The notes below the pieces were generated by a model that saw only the letters and a list, made by a program, of their open reading frames with translations, was not told the DNA's origin and did no database searches. Made by a program: the position numbers and the translations under genes. From an uncultured Gammaproteobacteria bacterium (GTDB lineage Bacteria; Pseudomonadota; Gammaproteobacteria; Steroidobacterales; GCA-2729495), in contig CALGMY010000204.1 in NCBI GenBank assembly GCA_937958785.1, forward strand, positions 1-15,144: a stretch of DNA of 15,144 nucleotides, written 5' to 3'. Shown here piece by piece: positions 1 through 7,820 of the stretch (positions within the stretch are counted from its first letter, which is position 1; every line of letters begins with the position of its first letter).

Positions 1-288
1 CAGCTACGGATCGTCGCCTTGGTAGGCCTTTACCCCACCAACTAGCTAATCCGACTTGGGCTCATCTGTTAGCGCGAGGCCTTACGGTCCCCCGCTTTCC
101 TCCGTAGAGCGTATGCGGTATTAGCCCGGGTTTCCCCGGGTTGTCCCCCACTAACAGGCAGATTCCCAAGCATTCCTCACCCGTCCGCCACTCGTCAGCA
201 TGTATTGCTACACCTGTTACCGTTCGACTTGCATGTGTTAAGCATGCCGCCAGCGTTCAATCTGAGCCAGGATCAAACTCTTCAATTC
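1..288 (-). rRNA. rrs: 16S ribosomal RNA, 5' part (truncated by window edge)
   Basis: The plus strand carries the complement of the universal 27F site (CTGAGCCAGGATCAAACTCT at 262-281), so the rRNA reads on the minus strand and its 5' end lies near 287-288, judged from the E. coli start AAATTGAAGAG. The complement of GTCGGATTAGCTAGTTGGTG and GGCGACGATCCGTAGCTG at the left edge corresponds to roughly E. coli positions 220-295, so about the first fifth of the gene is present. The sequence is of gammaproteobacterial type. The exact mature end is inferred by comparison. Confidence 0.97.
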
Positions 289-497
289 AAGCCTTCTTAA
301 ATGACTTGAGCTTTAGAGAGATCCGAACTCTTCACCATCGGTTGAAGGCAAGCCCTCAACGTCGGTGAGTAGTCCAGTTACTCGACGTCAGTTACCTGAC
401 GTTATGGACCGATGACTCGGCCCGTTGACGCGAGTACCCACACAAATTACCTGTTTTCGGCAGTCTTAAAGAACGAGCCCACTTCAAGGTGGGCGGG
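289..497 (-). other. rRNA operon leader (transcribed spacer before 16S)
   Basis: About 210 nt between the inferred transcription start and mature 16S. It holds no supportable gene. Besides the antitermination boxes (431-494) it has several hairpins. ACGTCAG-TTAC-CTGACGT at 385-402 is a perfect 7-bp inverted repeat. A second stem spans about 358-388 (ACGTCG pairing with CGACGT, inner GAGTA with TACTC) and shares bases with the first, so the two exclude each other. A third lies at 341-360 (GTTGAAGGC with GCCCTCAAC). Such leaders are normally removed during 16S maturation and help early folding. The role here is inferred. Confidence 0.75.
431..494 (-). promoter_or_regulatory. rrn antitermination region: boxB hairpin, boxA, boxC
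   Basis: On the minus strand, in transcription order: a 6-bp hairpin GCCCAC-6 nt-GTGGGC (494-477) in the boxB place; GTTCTTTAAGA (474-464), close to the E. coli rrn boxA TGCTCTTTAACA; and TTTGTGTGGGTACTCG (446-431), close to the E. coli boxC TGTGTGGGCACTCG. In E. coli, boxA loads NusB-NusE and SuhB, which keeps RNA polymerase resistant to Rho through the untranslated rRNA. Order and spacing match the enteric leader, so the assignment is fairly secure. Confidence 0.8.
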
Positions 498-503
498 CCC
501 GCA

Positions 504-531
504 AGTATACAGGGGCAAGCAGGTCGGTCAA
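504..531 (-). promoter_or_regulatory. rRNA operon promoter (sigma-70 type, GC-rich discriminator)
   Basis: Minus-strand -35 TTGACC (531-526), a 16-bp spacer and -10 TATACT (509-504). The next bases are all G/C after one T (TGCGGGC), a discriminator typical of rRNA promoters under ppGpp/DksA stringent control. The start is predicted near 497. An A6 tract (552-547) about 50-55 bp upstream could be part of an UP element and overlaps the tyrS stop codon. Only one promoter fits; I see no tandem P1/P2 pair as in E. coli. Confidence 0.82.
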
Positions 532-551
532 TACACCTGCAGAGGATTTTT

Positions 552-1823
552 TCAGTCGGCGGACCGGAGCCGGACCTTCTTGAAGCGCCGCTTGCCCACC
601 TGCACGACCACGTCGGCGGCGTTTCGGAACACCAGGTCCCGGGTCGCGATCCGCTGGCCGTCCACGCGGACCGCGCCCTGCTCGATCATGCGGACCGCCT
701 CGGCGTTGCTGCCGACCAGCGCAGCCTGGCGCAGCAGGTGGACCACCGGCAGGCCAGCGGGGGGGACGAGCAGCTCGGCGAGTTCCAGGTCCTCGGGGAT
801 ACCCCCGTCCCGGAAGCGGTGCACAAAATCGGCCTGGGCCGCCTCTCCGGCCCCGGCCCCGTGAAACCGGGAGACGAGTTCACGGGCCAGCTCGAACTTG
901 GCATCCCGTGGATTGAGCCCCCCGGCAACCTGCTGGCGGAGGCCGTGGATTTCGGCCTGGGGCCGGAAACTCAGGAGCTCGAAATAGCGCCACATGAGCT
1001 CATCCGACACGGACATGAGCTTGCCAAACATCTCGCCCGGCGCGTCAGTGATGCCCACGTAATTGCCGAGGGACTTGGACATCTTGTTCACGCCGTCCAG
1101 GCCCTCGAGCAGCGGCAGGGTGATCACCACCTGGGGCGCCTGGCCGTAGTCCTGCTGCAGCTGGCGACCCACCAGCAGGTTGAAGCGCTGGTCGGTGCCA
1201 CCGAGCTCCACGTCGGCCCGAAGCACCACGGAGTCGTAGCCCTGGACCAGGGGATAGAGGAACTCATGGATCGCGATGGGCTTGTTGGCCGCGTAGCGCT
1301 GCTGGAAGTCGTCCCGTTCCAGCATCCTCGCGACCGTATGCCGGGCGGCGAGCTGGATGAGCCCCGCCGCATCCATGGTGCCCATCCAGCGGGAGTTGAA
1401 CTCGATGCGGGTCCTGTCGGGATCCAGGATCTTGAAGATCTGCCGCTCGTAGGTGGCCGCGTTGGCGGCGACCTCGTCCCGGGTCAGGGGCGGCCGGGTG
1501 ACATTCCGGCCGGTAGGGTCACCGATCAGGCCGGTGAAATCCCCGATCAGGAAGACAACCTCGTGGCCCAGCTGCTGGAAAGTCCGCAGCTTGTTGATGA
1601 GCACGGTGTGCCCCAGGTGCAGGTCCGGCGCCGTGGGATCGAAGCCAGCCTTGATCGTCAGGGGTCGGCCAGTGGCGAGGCGGGCAGCCAGCTCGGCCTC
1701 GACCAGGATCGCGTCCGTGCCCCGGCGGATCTCGGCCAGCTGGTCCCGGACCCCCGGCGATTGAACCCCGCCGGCATGAACGGCGGCGTCCTGGGCCGGG
1801 GGGTCACGGGGTGGGGACTGCAT
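552..1823 (-). CDS. tyrS: tyrosine--tRNA ligase
   Basis: Class I aminoacyl-tRNA synthetase that joins tyrosine to tRNA-Tyr in the cytoplasm; 423 aa. The nucleotide-binding HIGH signature appears as HLGH (residues 69-72), and KMSKS is intact at 247-251, followed by LGNYVGI. A small RNA-binding S4 domain occupies roughly the last 60 residues (VRMIEQGAVRVDGQ...). The sequence resembles the shorter TyrZ-like subgroup found in Pseudomonas. The ATG at 1823 is the only usable start: homologues begin near DQLAEIRRGTDAI, so about 24 extra proline-rich residues are present, but the valines closer in are GTT/GTC and cannot start translation. No strong Shine-Dalgarno is visible. It is co-oriented with the rRNA operon immediately downstream, with no terminator between, so read-through into rrn is possible. 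Confidence 0.97.
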   Translation of the reverse strand: MQSPPRDPPAQDAAVHAGGVQSPGVRDQLAEIRRGTDAILVEAELAARLATGRPLTIKAGFDPTAPDLHLGHTVLINKLRTFQQLGHEVVFLIGDFTGLIGDPTGRNVTRPPLTRDEVAANAATYERQIFKILDPDRTRIEFNSRWMGTMDAAGLIQLAARHTVARMLERDDFQQRYAANKPIAIHEFLYPLVQGYDSVVLRADVELGGTDQRFNLLVGRQLQQDYGQAPQVVITLPLLEGLDGVNKMSKSLGNYVGITDAPGEMFGKLMSVSDELMWRYFELLSFRPQAEIHGLRQQVAGGLNPRDAKFELARELVSRFHGAGAGEAAQADFVHRFRDGGIPEDLELAELLVPPAGLPVVHLLRQAALVGSNAEAVRMIEQGAVRVDGQRIATRDLVFRNAADVVVQVGKRRFKKVRLRSAD

Positions 1824-1920
1824 GGCGGGGCCTGGTGCCTAAAGATTAAAGGGGTAACGGCGGGTCCGGATCGCTTCCGGAGCCAAGTTGCGACGGGGAT
1901 CACGGCACCGGGGGCCGCCG

Positions 1921-1949
1921 AAGATAAACGATTCACCGGGCAGGGTCAC
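1921..1949 (-). promoter_or_regulatory. possible tyrS promoter
   Basis: On the minus strand, GTGACC (1949-1944), a 17-bp spacer and TATCTT (1926-1921), each matching four of six consensus bases. It would give a 5' UTR of about 90 nt. The spacing is ideal but the hexamers are weak, so this is only a candidate. I saw no T-box-like or other structured leader in front of tyrS. Confidence 0.3.
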
Positions 1950-1986
1950 GGCGGGTCGGTGGACCCTGGGGCACGGGATTGTTCGG

Positions 1987-2015
1987 TTGACCTCAAGGGT
2001 GGGGGCTGGTACAAA
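1987..2015 (+). promoter_or_regulatory. possible promoter of the M23 peptidase gene
   Basis: TTGACC (1987-1992), a 17-bp spacer and TACAAA (2010-2015). The -35 matches five of six and the -10 four of six consensus bases. Transcription would start near 2022, about 90 nt before the ATG. Together with the tyrS candidate at 1921-1949 it makes the 288-bp gap a back-to-back promoter region; nothing else is evident in that gap. Confidence 0.45.
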
Positions 2016-2111
2016 GGCCCCGCATTCAAATCAAAGACTTGCAGCGTGCTCGCACCGCCCCGTCCGGTCCGACCCGAGCGCCTGCCCGAAGACGGAGAGG
2101 ACCGACTGCAA

Positions 2112-3443
2112 ATGGATGGAAACACGTTCCGGCGCAAGCCGGCTGGAGGCGCCCTTTTGCGCCCCCTCCATCCGTTCCGGACGGCCCTCCTCGCGATGGG
2201 TTCCACGGCCGTCGCGCTGCTCGCCGGCTGGCAGTTGTCGGCGCAGTTCACCCGGGCCTTCGAACCTGCCCAGGCGTCTAGCCTCGCCACCCCGGCGCTC
2301 GCGGCCACCGTTGCCCCAGAGCCGGCCCCGGACCCCATCGAGGAACTCACCCTGGAGGTCCAGCCCGGCGATACCCTGGACAGCCTGTTCCGGGCGACGG
2401 CGCTGAGCCTCGTGGACCTCGCCGAGATCCTGCAGCTGGACCAGGCCCGCCAGCACCTGCGGGTGCTCCGCCCTGGCGATGTGCTGCTGGTTCGGCACGA
2501 CGACGGCGCCGTGCTGGAACTCAGCCGGGAACTCGACATCCGGTCCAAGCTCGAGGTCCGTCGTGGGGACACCGGCTTCGAGTCCGAGGTCGTCGCCCTG
2601 CCGATCGAACACCGGCTGGTCACCGTCGGCGGCCAGATCCGCAGTTCGCTCTTCGAGGCCGCCCAGGAAGCCCGGATATCCGAGCGGCTCATCATGAATC
2701 TCGCCCAGGTCTTCGAGTACGACATCGATTTCGTTCGGGACATCGGGGCTGGCGACGAGTTCGCGCTGGTCTACGAGGAACTCTGGCGGGACAACACCAA
2801 GCTCGGCGAGGGCGAGCTGCTCGCCGCGGAGTTCATCAACCGGGGCGCCCGCTACACTGCCGTCCGGTTCGACGAAGGTGACGGCCGGCCAGCCTATTTC
2901 ACCCACGACGGCCAGCCGATGCGCAAGGCCTTCGTGCGCGCCCCGCTGTCCTTCACCCGCATCAGCTCCGACTTCAATCCCCGTCGCCGCCATCCGATCC
3001 TGAACACGATCCGGGCCCACCAGGGCGTTGACTATGCGGCGCCCAAGGGGACGCCCGTCAAGGCCTCGGGGGACGGAAAGATCATCTTCCGCGGCTGGAA
3101 GGGCGGCTACGGCAACACCATCATCCTGCAGCATGGTGGCAACGTCACCACCCTGTACGGGCATCTCTCCCGTTTCGCCAACCGGGGCTATGGCAGCCGG
3201 GTGCGCCAGGGCGAGGTCATCGGCTACGTGGGCGCAACCGGGCTCGCGTCCGCCCCGCATCTGCACTACGAATACCGCAAGAACGGGGTCCACCTGAACC
3301 CCCGCACCGTCATCCTGCCGAATGCCGAGCCCCTGCGGGGCGAGGCCCTGACGGCCTTCCGGAACACCGCCCAGCCCCTGCTGCAGCGCCTGGAATCCCG
3401 CACCACCATGCTGGCCGCCAACCGCCCCGTCGACGAGCGTTAA
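2112..3443 (+). CDS. M23 family peptidoglycan endopeptidase (OapA/MepM-like, membrane-anchored)
   Basis: Zinc metallopeptidase of 443 aa that probably cuts peptide cross-links in peptidoglycan from the periplasmic side. An Arg-rich N-terminus is followed by one hydrophobic anchor (about residues 24-42). A LysM/OapA-like domain (about 75-135, ...LEVQPGDTLDSLF...) and a linker domain come next. The LytM catalytic domain (about 275-405) keeps all expected residues: HxxxD at H303/D307, H351 in LYGHLS, and HxH at H383/H385. The frame is open far upstream, but only as antisense of tyrS. The ATG at 2112 is chosen because GGAGAGG (2094-2100) lies 11 nt ahead and the signal anchor follows at once. Divergent tyrS/M23 order is conserved in gammaproteobacteria as I recall. 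The usual next gene, anmK, is not here; ppk follows after 122 bp. Confidence 0.93.
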   Translation: MDGNTFRRKPAGGALLRPLHPFRTALLAMGSTAVALLAGWQLSAQFTRAFEPAQASSLATPALAATVAPEPAPDPIEELTLEVQPGDTLDSLFRATALSLVDLAEILQLDQARQHLRVLRPGDVLLVRHDDGAVLELSRELDIRSKLEVRRGDTGFESEVVALPIEHRLVTVGGQIRSSLFEAAQEARISERLIMNLAQVFEYDIDFVRDIGAGDEFALVYEELWRDNTKLGEGELLAAEFINRGARYTAVRFDEGDGRPAYFTHDGQPMRKAFVRAPLSFTRISSDFNPRRRHPILNTIRAHQGVDYAAPKGTPVKASGDGKIIFRGWKGGYGNTIILQHGGNVTTLYGHLSRFANRGYGSRVRQGEVIGYVGATGLASAPHLHYEYRKNGVHLNPRTVILPNAEPLRGEALTAFRNTAQPLLQRLESRTTMLAANRPVDER

Positions 3444-3504
3444 CGCTCCCGAAACCTCCGTCGGCCCCTGCCGGGACGTGGCAGCCCCCCCAAGTGTGAC
3501 GGCC

Positions 3505-3538
3505 GCAGCAGGGACCCTGGCCCAGCTGCTGCTATAGT
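3505..3538 (+). promoter_or_regulatory. inverted repeat and -10 element upstream of ppk
   Basis: TATAGT (3533-3538) is a five-of-six -10 match, 28 bp before the ppk start codon, but no good -35 lies 16-18 bp upstream. Just before it are nested inverted repeats: GCAGCA (3505-3510) with TGCTGC (3527-3532), and inside them CAGGG-A-CCCTG (3509-3519). This could be an activator or repressor site compensating for the missing -35. No Pho box (CTGTCAT repeats) is recognisable. There is no U-tract terminator after the M23 gene, so read-through into ppk is also possible. Confidence 0.4.
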
Positions 3539-3565
3539 TTTTGGCCGGTTCCACAGGCTGCCTCC

Positions 3566-5656
3566 TTGGACACGCCCAACCTCAAGCTGCCGGACTACTT
3601 CATCAACCGAGAACTCAGCGCGCTGGAGTTCAACCAGCGCGTCCTGCACCAGGCGAAGGACTCCTCCATCCCGCTGCTGGAGCGCCTGAAGTTCCTCTGC
3701 ATCGTCTCGACCAACCTGGACGAGTTCTTCGAGATCCGGGTCAGCGGCCTGCGTCAGCGGCTCGAACTGGGCCTGCCACCGCAGGGTCCTGACATGCTGG
3801 GAGCCCGCCAGGTACTGAACGACATCAGCCGCCGCGTTCATGCACTGGTGGAAGAGCAGTACCGGCTGCTCAATGACGAGCTCATTCCTGCCCTCGAAGC
3901 CGAGGGCATCCGCTTCGTGCGTCGCACCCGCTGGAGGGCCGCCCACCGGGACTGGCTGCGGGACTATTTCCACCGGGAAATCGAGCCCCTGCTCAGCCCC
4001 ACGTCGCTCGATCCGGCGCGGCCGTTCCCGAAAATCCTCAACAAGAGCCTGAACTTCATCGTCGGCCTCAGGGGCACGCATGCGTTCGGCCGCCCGGTTC
4101 AGCGGGCCATCGTGCAGGCCCCGAGGACCCTGCCACGGCTGATCCGGCTCGATCCGTCGCTGCCCGACACCGGGCCAAACGACTTCGTATTCCTGTCCTC
4201 GGTCATCCACGCCTTCGTCGAGGAACTGTTCACCGGCATGGAGATCACCGGCTGCCACCAGTTCCGCGTCACGCGCAACAGCGACCTGTACGTCGAGACG
4301 GAGGAGGTCGATGACCTGATGCGAGCCGTCGAGGGCGGGCTGATCTCGGCGCGATATGGAGAAGCCGTACGCCTCGAAGTCGCCCACGACTGCCCGGCCG
4401 AACACATGGACTACCTGCTCGAGATGTTCGAGCTCGATCGCGACGACCTTTACCCCGTGGACGGACCGGTCAATCTCAACCGCCTCATGGCGGTGCACCA
4501 GCTAACCGGGCGCGACGACCTGCGGGATGCCGGGTTCACTCCGGGCCAGCAGAAGGCGGTCATGGCCGCCGACAGCCTGTTCGACGCGATCGCGGCGTCC
4601 GACGTCCTCCTTCACCACCCCTTCGAGTCCTACGGCCCCGTCATAGAATTCATCGGCAGGGCCGCCAACGATCCGGACGTGCTGGCGATCAAGATCACCC
4701 TGTATCGCACGGGGCCCGAGTCCCCGATCGTCGATGCACTCGTCGCGGCAGCCCAGGCCGGCAAGGAAGTCACCGTCTGCGTAGAGCTGCGCGCCCGGTT
4801 CGACGAGGCCGCCAACATCAAGCTCGCGAACCGGCTGCAGGAGGCCGGCGCCCACGTCGTCTACGGCGTGGTGGGTTTCAAGACCCACTCCAAACTCGCA
4901 CTGGTCGTGCGGCGGGAAGGCGGCCAACTTCGTCGCTACGTGCACCTCGGCACCGGCAATTACCATACTGGCACCGCCCGGCTCTACACGGACTACAGCC
5001 TGCTGTCGGCCGACGAGGCCCTGGCCGAGGACGTGCACCACGTCTTCCTGCAACTCACCAGCCTCATGCAGACGCCCCCCCTGCGACGCCTGTACCAGGC
5101 CCCGTTCAACCTGCACCAGCAGATCCTCGACCACATCGACCAGGAAATCCGCAACGTCGAGGCCGGTGGTGCCGGGCACGTCATTGCCAAGCTCAACGCC
5201 CTGGTGGAGCCCGATGTGATCCGTGCGCTCTACCGGGCCTCCTGCGCTGGCGTGATGGTGGACCTCGTGGTGCGCGGGATTTGCTGCCTGCGGCCCGGCA
5301 TTCCGGGCGTCTCCGACAACATCCGGGTGCGCTCCATCGTGGGGCGCTTCCTCGAGCACTCCCGGGTCTACTACTTCCATGCCAACGGGGAAGAGCTGAT
5401 CTTCTGCTCGAGCGCGGACTGGATGGACCGCAACTTCTTCCGGCGCGTCGAGGTCTGCTTCCCGATCCTCGGCGAGACACTGAAAGCGCGTGTGATCGCC
5501 GATCTTGACCTCTACCTCTCCGACAATACCCAGGCCTGGGAGTTGCGGCCCGACGGCAGCTACCGCCTGGTCAACCCGGCGCTCGGCGAGGACTCCATCT
5601 CGTCCCAGGGCCACCTGCTGCGGCAGCTCAGCGAAGTCAGTCCGGCCAGGGCCTAG
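3566..5656 (+). CDS. ppk: polyphosphate kinase 1
   Basis: Makes inorganic polyphosphate reversibly from ATP; membrane-associated in E. coli. At 696 aa it is the usual PPK1 length. The N-terminal domain opens with YFINRELSALEFNQRVL, then head, C1 and C2 (phospholipase D-like) domains follow. The residue that becomes phosphorylated in E. coli (H435) is H441 here, in FKTHSKLAL. H454 is matched by H460 (VHLGTGNYHTGTARLYTDY) and H592 by H598 (FLEHSRVYYF). SSADWMDRN is present. Translation must start at TTG 3566, as there is no in-frame ATG or GTG upstream or close downstream, and no clear Shine-Dalgarno is seen, so expression may be low. It converges on ppx with a 4-bp overlap. The ppk/ppx tail-to-tail pairing is also found in Pseudomonas; E. 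coli has them in one operon. Confidence 0.97.
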   Translation: MDTPNLKLPDYFINRELSALEFNQRVLHQAKDSSIPLLERLKFLCIVSTNLDEFFEIRVSGLRQRLELGLPPQGPDMLGARQVLNDISRRVHALVEEQYRLLNDELIPALEAEGIRFVRRTRWRAAHRDWLRDYFHREIEPLLSPTSLDPARPFPKILNKSLNFIVGLRGTHAFGRPVQRAIVQAPRTLPRLIRLDPSLPDTGPNDFVFLSSVIHAFVEELFTGMEITGCHQFRVTRNSDLYVETEEVDDLMRAVEGGLISARYGEAVRLEVAHDCPAEHMDYLLEMFELDRDDLYPVDGPVNLNRLMAVHQLTGRDDLRDAGFTPGQQKAVMAADSLFDAIAASDVLLHHPFESYGPVIEFIGRAANDPDVLAIKITLYRTGPESPIVDALVAAAQAGKEVTVCVELRARFDEAANIKLANRLQEAGAHVVYGVVGFKTHSKLALVVRREGGQLRRYVHLGTGNYHTGTARLYTDYSLLSADEALAEDVHHVFLQLTSLMQTPPLRRLYQAPFNLHQQILDHIDQEIRNVEAGGAGHVIAKLNALVEPDVIRALYRASCAGVMVDLVVRGICCLRPGIPGVSDNIRVRSIVGRFLEHSRVYYFHANGEELIFCSSADWMDRNFFRRVEVCFPILGETLKARVIADLDLYLSDNTQAWELRPDGSYRLVNPALGEDSISSQGHLLRQLSEVSPARA

Positions 5657-7185
5657 CTGGCGGCCGTGCGCCGCTGGATCTGCAGCTTGTAGTCGGCCTC
5701 GCCCAGGTAGTCCCGTTCACGATCGAGGTCCGCAACCGTCAGGGGATTGCTCTCCAACCAGGCTGCGGGGACCTGCAGGCGCAGGGAACGCCCCTGCACC
5801 CGCAACCTCAGGTCGGGCGTGGTGCCCGCCGTCCGGCTGCGATGGATGAGGGCAGCCAGGCGCAGGAGGATCGCGAGGCGGATGGCGGGCCTCTGCCACT
5901 CCGGCGGGAGGCCCGAGAATACGGCGCGGTCGAACTTGCGCCGGTGGGCCTGCACCAGGCAGGCCAGTACCTGCTGCTCCTCCCGCGGGAACCCGGGCAT
6001 GTCCGCATTGGCCAGCACGTACGCGCCGTGCCGGTGGTAGTGGGCATGGGCAATGTCGAGGCCGATCTCGTGGAGCCGGGCGGACCAGGCGAGCAGCAAC
6101 TGCTGGTCACTGCCGAGGTCCCAGTCCTCGCGCACCTGCCCGAAGAGGAACAGGGCCGTTGATTCGACCCGTTCCGCCTGGGGCCGGTCGACCTGGAAGC
6201 GGGCGGCCATTGCCCTCACGGTCCGCACCCGCGCATCCTCGTCGGTGAGGCGGCCGATCATGTCGTAGAGGAGCCCCTCGCGCAGGGCCCCGTCGGCCAC
6301 GTGCATCCGGGGCAGGCCCAGGCCCCGCATGACCTCGATGAGTATCGCGACGCCGCCGGCGAAGACGTCTGCCCGCTCGGCGGAGAGCTCAGGCAGTCGC
6401 AGTTCCTCCACCCTGCCTGCCGCGATCATCTCGCGGATCAGGTACTCGAGACCGTCGACAGTGATCCCCTGGTCGGCCCGGCGGAGGGCTGCCAGCACGG
6501 TGTGGGCGGCCCGGATGCTGCCAGACGTACCGGCGATCTGGGCGGGCTCCACCTTGCGGAACTGGGAGCGGACGGGCTCGAGCTCGAGCCGCACCTGGAG
6601 CCGGGCCCGCTCGAAGGCCTTCGGTGAAAGCCTGCCACCGGGGAAGCAACGGTCGCTGAGTGACACACAGCCCACGGCCAGGCTCTCCATGGCAGAAGGA
6701 TCGAAGCCTTTGCCCGCGATGATCTCGGTGCTGCCTCCGCCGATGTCCACGACAATCTGCGGGCCGTCGACCAGCGGCAAGTTGTGGCTGGCGCCGAGGT
6801 AGATGAGGCGCGCCTCCTCGATCCCGGAGATGATCTCGACCGGATGGCCCAGGGCGTTGGCCGCCCGCTGCAAGAAGCGCCCCGTGGACTTCGCCTTGCG
6901 CAGGGTGTTGGTTCCGACCACCCGGACGCGACCCGCCTGCATGTCCCGGAGGCGCTCGCCGAAGCGCCGGAGGGTGGCCAGGGCGCGGGCCTGGCTAGCC
7001 TCCGTGAGGCGCCCCCGCGCATCCAGGCCCGAACCCAGGCGGACCATCTCCCGCAGCCGGTCGATCACGGTGAGCTGGCCATGGGCGAACCGGGCCACCA
7101 GCATGTGGAAGCTGTTCGAGCCGAGGTCCACGGACGCCAGGACGTCCTGGGCCGGCGGCGGGCCGCGGCGGCGCCGCTCAACCAT
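5653..7185 (-). CDS. ppx: exopolyphosphatase (Ppx/GppA family)
   Basis: Hydrolyses the terminal phosphate of polyphosphate and so opposes the convergent ppk. With the ATG at 7185 it has 510 aa, near E. coli Ppx. The actin-like ATPase-fold core shows the N-terminal phosphate loop DLGSNSF (20-26), VVDIGGGSTE with D147, and GTSGSIRAAH. The C-terminal third is HD-like (WSARLHEIGLDIAHAHYHRHGAYVL), as in full-length Ppx. The frame is open for 20 more codons, but MVERRRRG at 7185 places the catalytic loop at the usual distance and overlaps the rppH end by 8 bp, suggesting translational coupling. A role in hydrolysing pppGpp (GppA) cannot be excluded; the ppk neighbour favours Ppx. Confidence 0.94.
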   Translation of the reverse strand: MVERRRRGPPPAQDVLASVDLGSNSFHMLVARFAHGQLTVIDRLREMVRLGSGLDARGRLTEASQARALATLRRFGERLRDMQAGRVRVVGTNTLRKAKSTGRFLQRAANALGHPVEIISGIEEARLIYLGASHNLPLVDGPQIVVDIGGGSTEIIAGKGFDPSAMESLAVGCVSLSDRCFPGGRLSPKAFERARLQVRLELEPVRSQFRKVEPAQIAGTSGSIRAAHTVLAALRRADQGITVDGLEYLIREMIAAGRVEELRLPELSAERADVFAGGVAILIEVMRGLGLPRMHVADGALREGLLYDMIGRLTDEDARVRTVRAMAARFQVDRPQAERVESTALFLFGQVREDWDLGSDQQLLLAWSARLHEIGLDIAHAHYHRHGAYVLANADMPGFPREEQQVLACLVQAHRRKFDRAVFSGLPPEWQRPAIRLAILLRLAALIHRSRTAGTTPDLRLRVQGRSLRLQVPAAWLESNPLTVADLDRERDYLGEADYKLQIQRRTAAS

Positions 7186-7702
7186 GGCGGGAGGCGGGCT
7201 CGTCAGGCGGGGCCGGTACCCCGTCCGGGAACAGCAGCGGGCCAAGCTGCAGGAGCGCGGCGCGATAGACGTCGCGCTTGAAGAAGATCACGTCCTCGAG
7301 CGGCTGCCAGTAATGCACCCATCGCCAGCGGTCGAACTCGGGCGTCCTCGTCGTGTCGAGCTTCAGCCGGGAGTCGTCCGAGAGGAGGCGCAGCAGGAAC
7401 CAGCGCTGCTTCTGGCCGATGCACAAGGGACGCCGTCGACGGCGCACGTACTGTTCGGGGAGCCGGTAGCGCAGCCAGTCACCGGTGCTGCCAAGCATGG
7501 TGACGTCAGCTGGCAGCAGGCCGATTTCCTCGCGGAGTTCGCGGTACATGGCCTGCTCCGGGGATTCGTCGCGCCGGATGCCACCTTGGGGAAACTGCCA
7601 GGCCTCCTGCCCGACCCGGCCACCGACGAGGACCTGCCCGCGGGCATCGCAGACGATGATGCCGACGTTCGCGCGGAAGCCTTCTTCGTCGATCTGATCC
7701 AC
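7178..7702 (-). CDS. rppH: RNA pyrophosphohydrolase (Nudix)
   Basis: Removes pyrophosphate from the 5' end of transcripts and so starts RNase E-dependent mRNA decay. It has 174 aa from the GTG at 7702. The start VDQIDEEGFRANVGIIV aligns with E. coli MIDDDGYRPNVGIV. The Nudix box is complete at 40-62 (G40, E46, R54-E55, E58-E59, G61), with metal ligands E55, E58 and E59. PLCIGQKQRWFLL and TPEFDRWRWV are RppH hallmarks. A GTG at 7735 would add 11 residues but lies inside the predicted promoter spacer. AGGGG precedes 7702 by about 7 nt, which supports that start. The last codons overlap ppx, so the two are probably one operon. Confidence 0.95.
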   Translation of the reverse strand: MDQIDEEGFRANVGIIVCDARGQVLVGGRVGQEAWQFPQGGIRRDESPEQAMYRELREEIGLLPADVTMLGSTGDWLRYRLPEQYVRRRRRPLCIGQKQRWFLLRLLSDDSRLKLDTTRTPEFDRWRWVHYWQPLEDVIFFKRDVYRAALLQLGPLLFPDGVPAPPDEPASRHG

Positions 7703-7725
7703 GCGGCACCCCTGATTGCGCCCGA

Positions 7726-7754
7726 ATTCTTCCACAGGCTCCCGGTACTGTCAC
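7726..7754 (-). promoter_or_regulatory. probable rppH-ppx promoter
   Basis: Minus-strand GTGACA (7754-7749, five of six), a 17-bp spacer and AAGAAT (7731-7726, four of six). The start would be near 7719, giving a 17-nt leader that contains the AGGGG ribosome-binding site before the GTG at 7702. This geometry is what decides the rppH start codon. Confidence 0.5.
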
Positions 7755-7820
7755 CGTGGAGGGCATCCCTCACGTAAACTCGCGGGAATCCGGGTCCAGC
7801 CGCCAGGGGCGGCCTCCTGC

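Noticed and set aside
489..2111. Long plus-strand open frame continuous with the M23 gene (would make a 984-aa protein)
   Set aside because: It is antisense to tyrS, which has intact HIGH and KMSKS motifs; the frame is open only because of high GC. Ribosome-binding site and signal anchor place the real start at 2112.
3462..3490. Hairpin CTGCC-GGGACGT-GGCAG after the M23 gene as a terminator
   Set aside because: It is followed by a run of C, not T, so it does not look like an intrinsic terminator on this strand.
2031..3554. 507-aa minus-strand open frame opposite the M23 gene
   Set aside because: No recognisable domain; composition typical of antisense GC-rich frames, while the plus strand encodes a complete LytM domain.
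7703..7735. Upstream GTG at 7735 as the rppH start
   Set aside because: It falls in the spacer of the best promoter and adds residues absent from RppH homologues; GTG 7702 has a Shine-Dalgarno.
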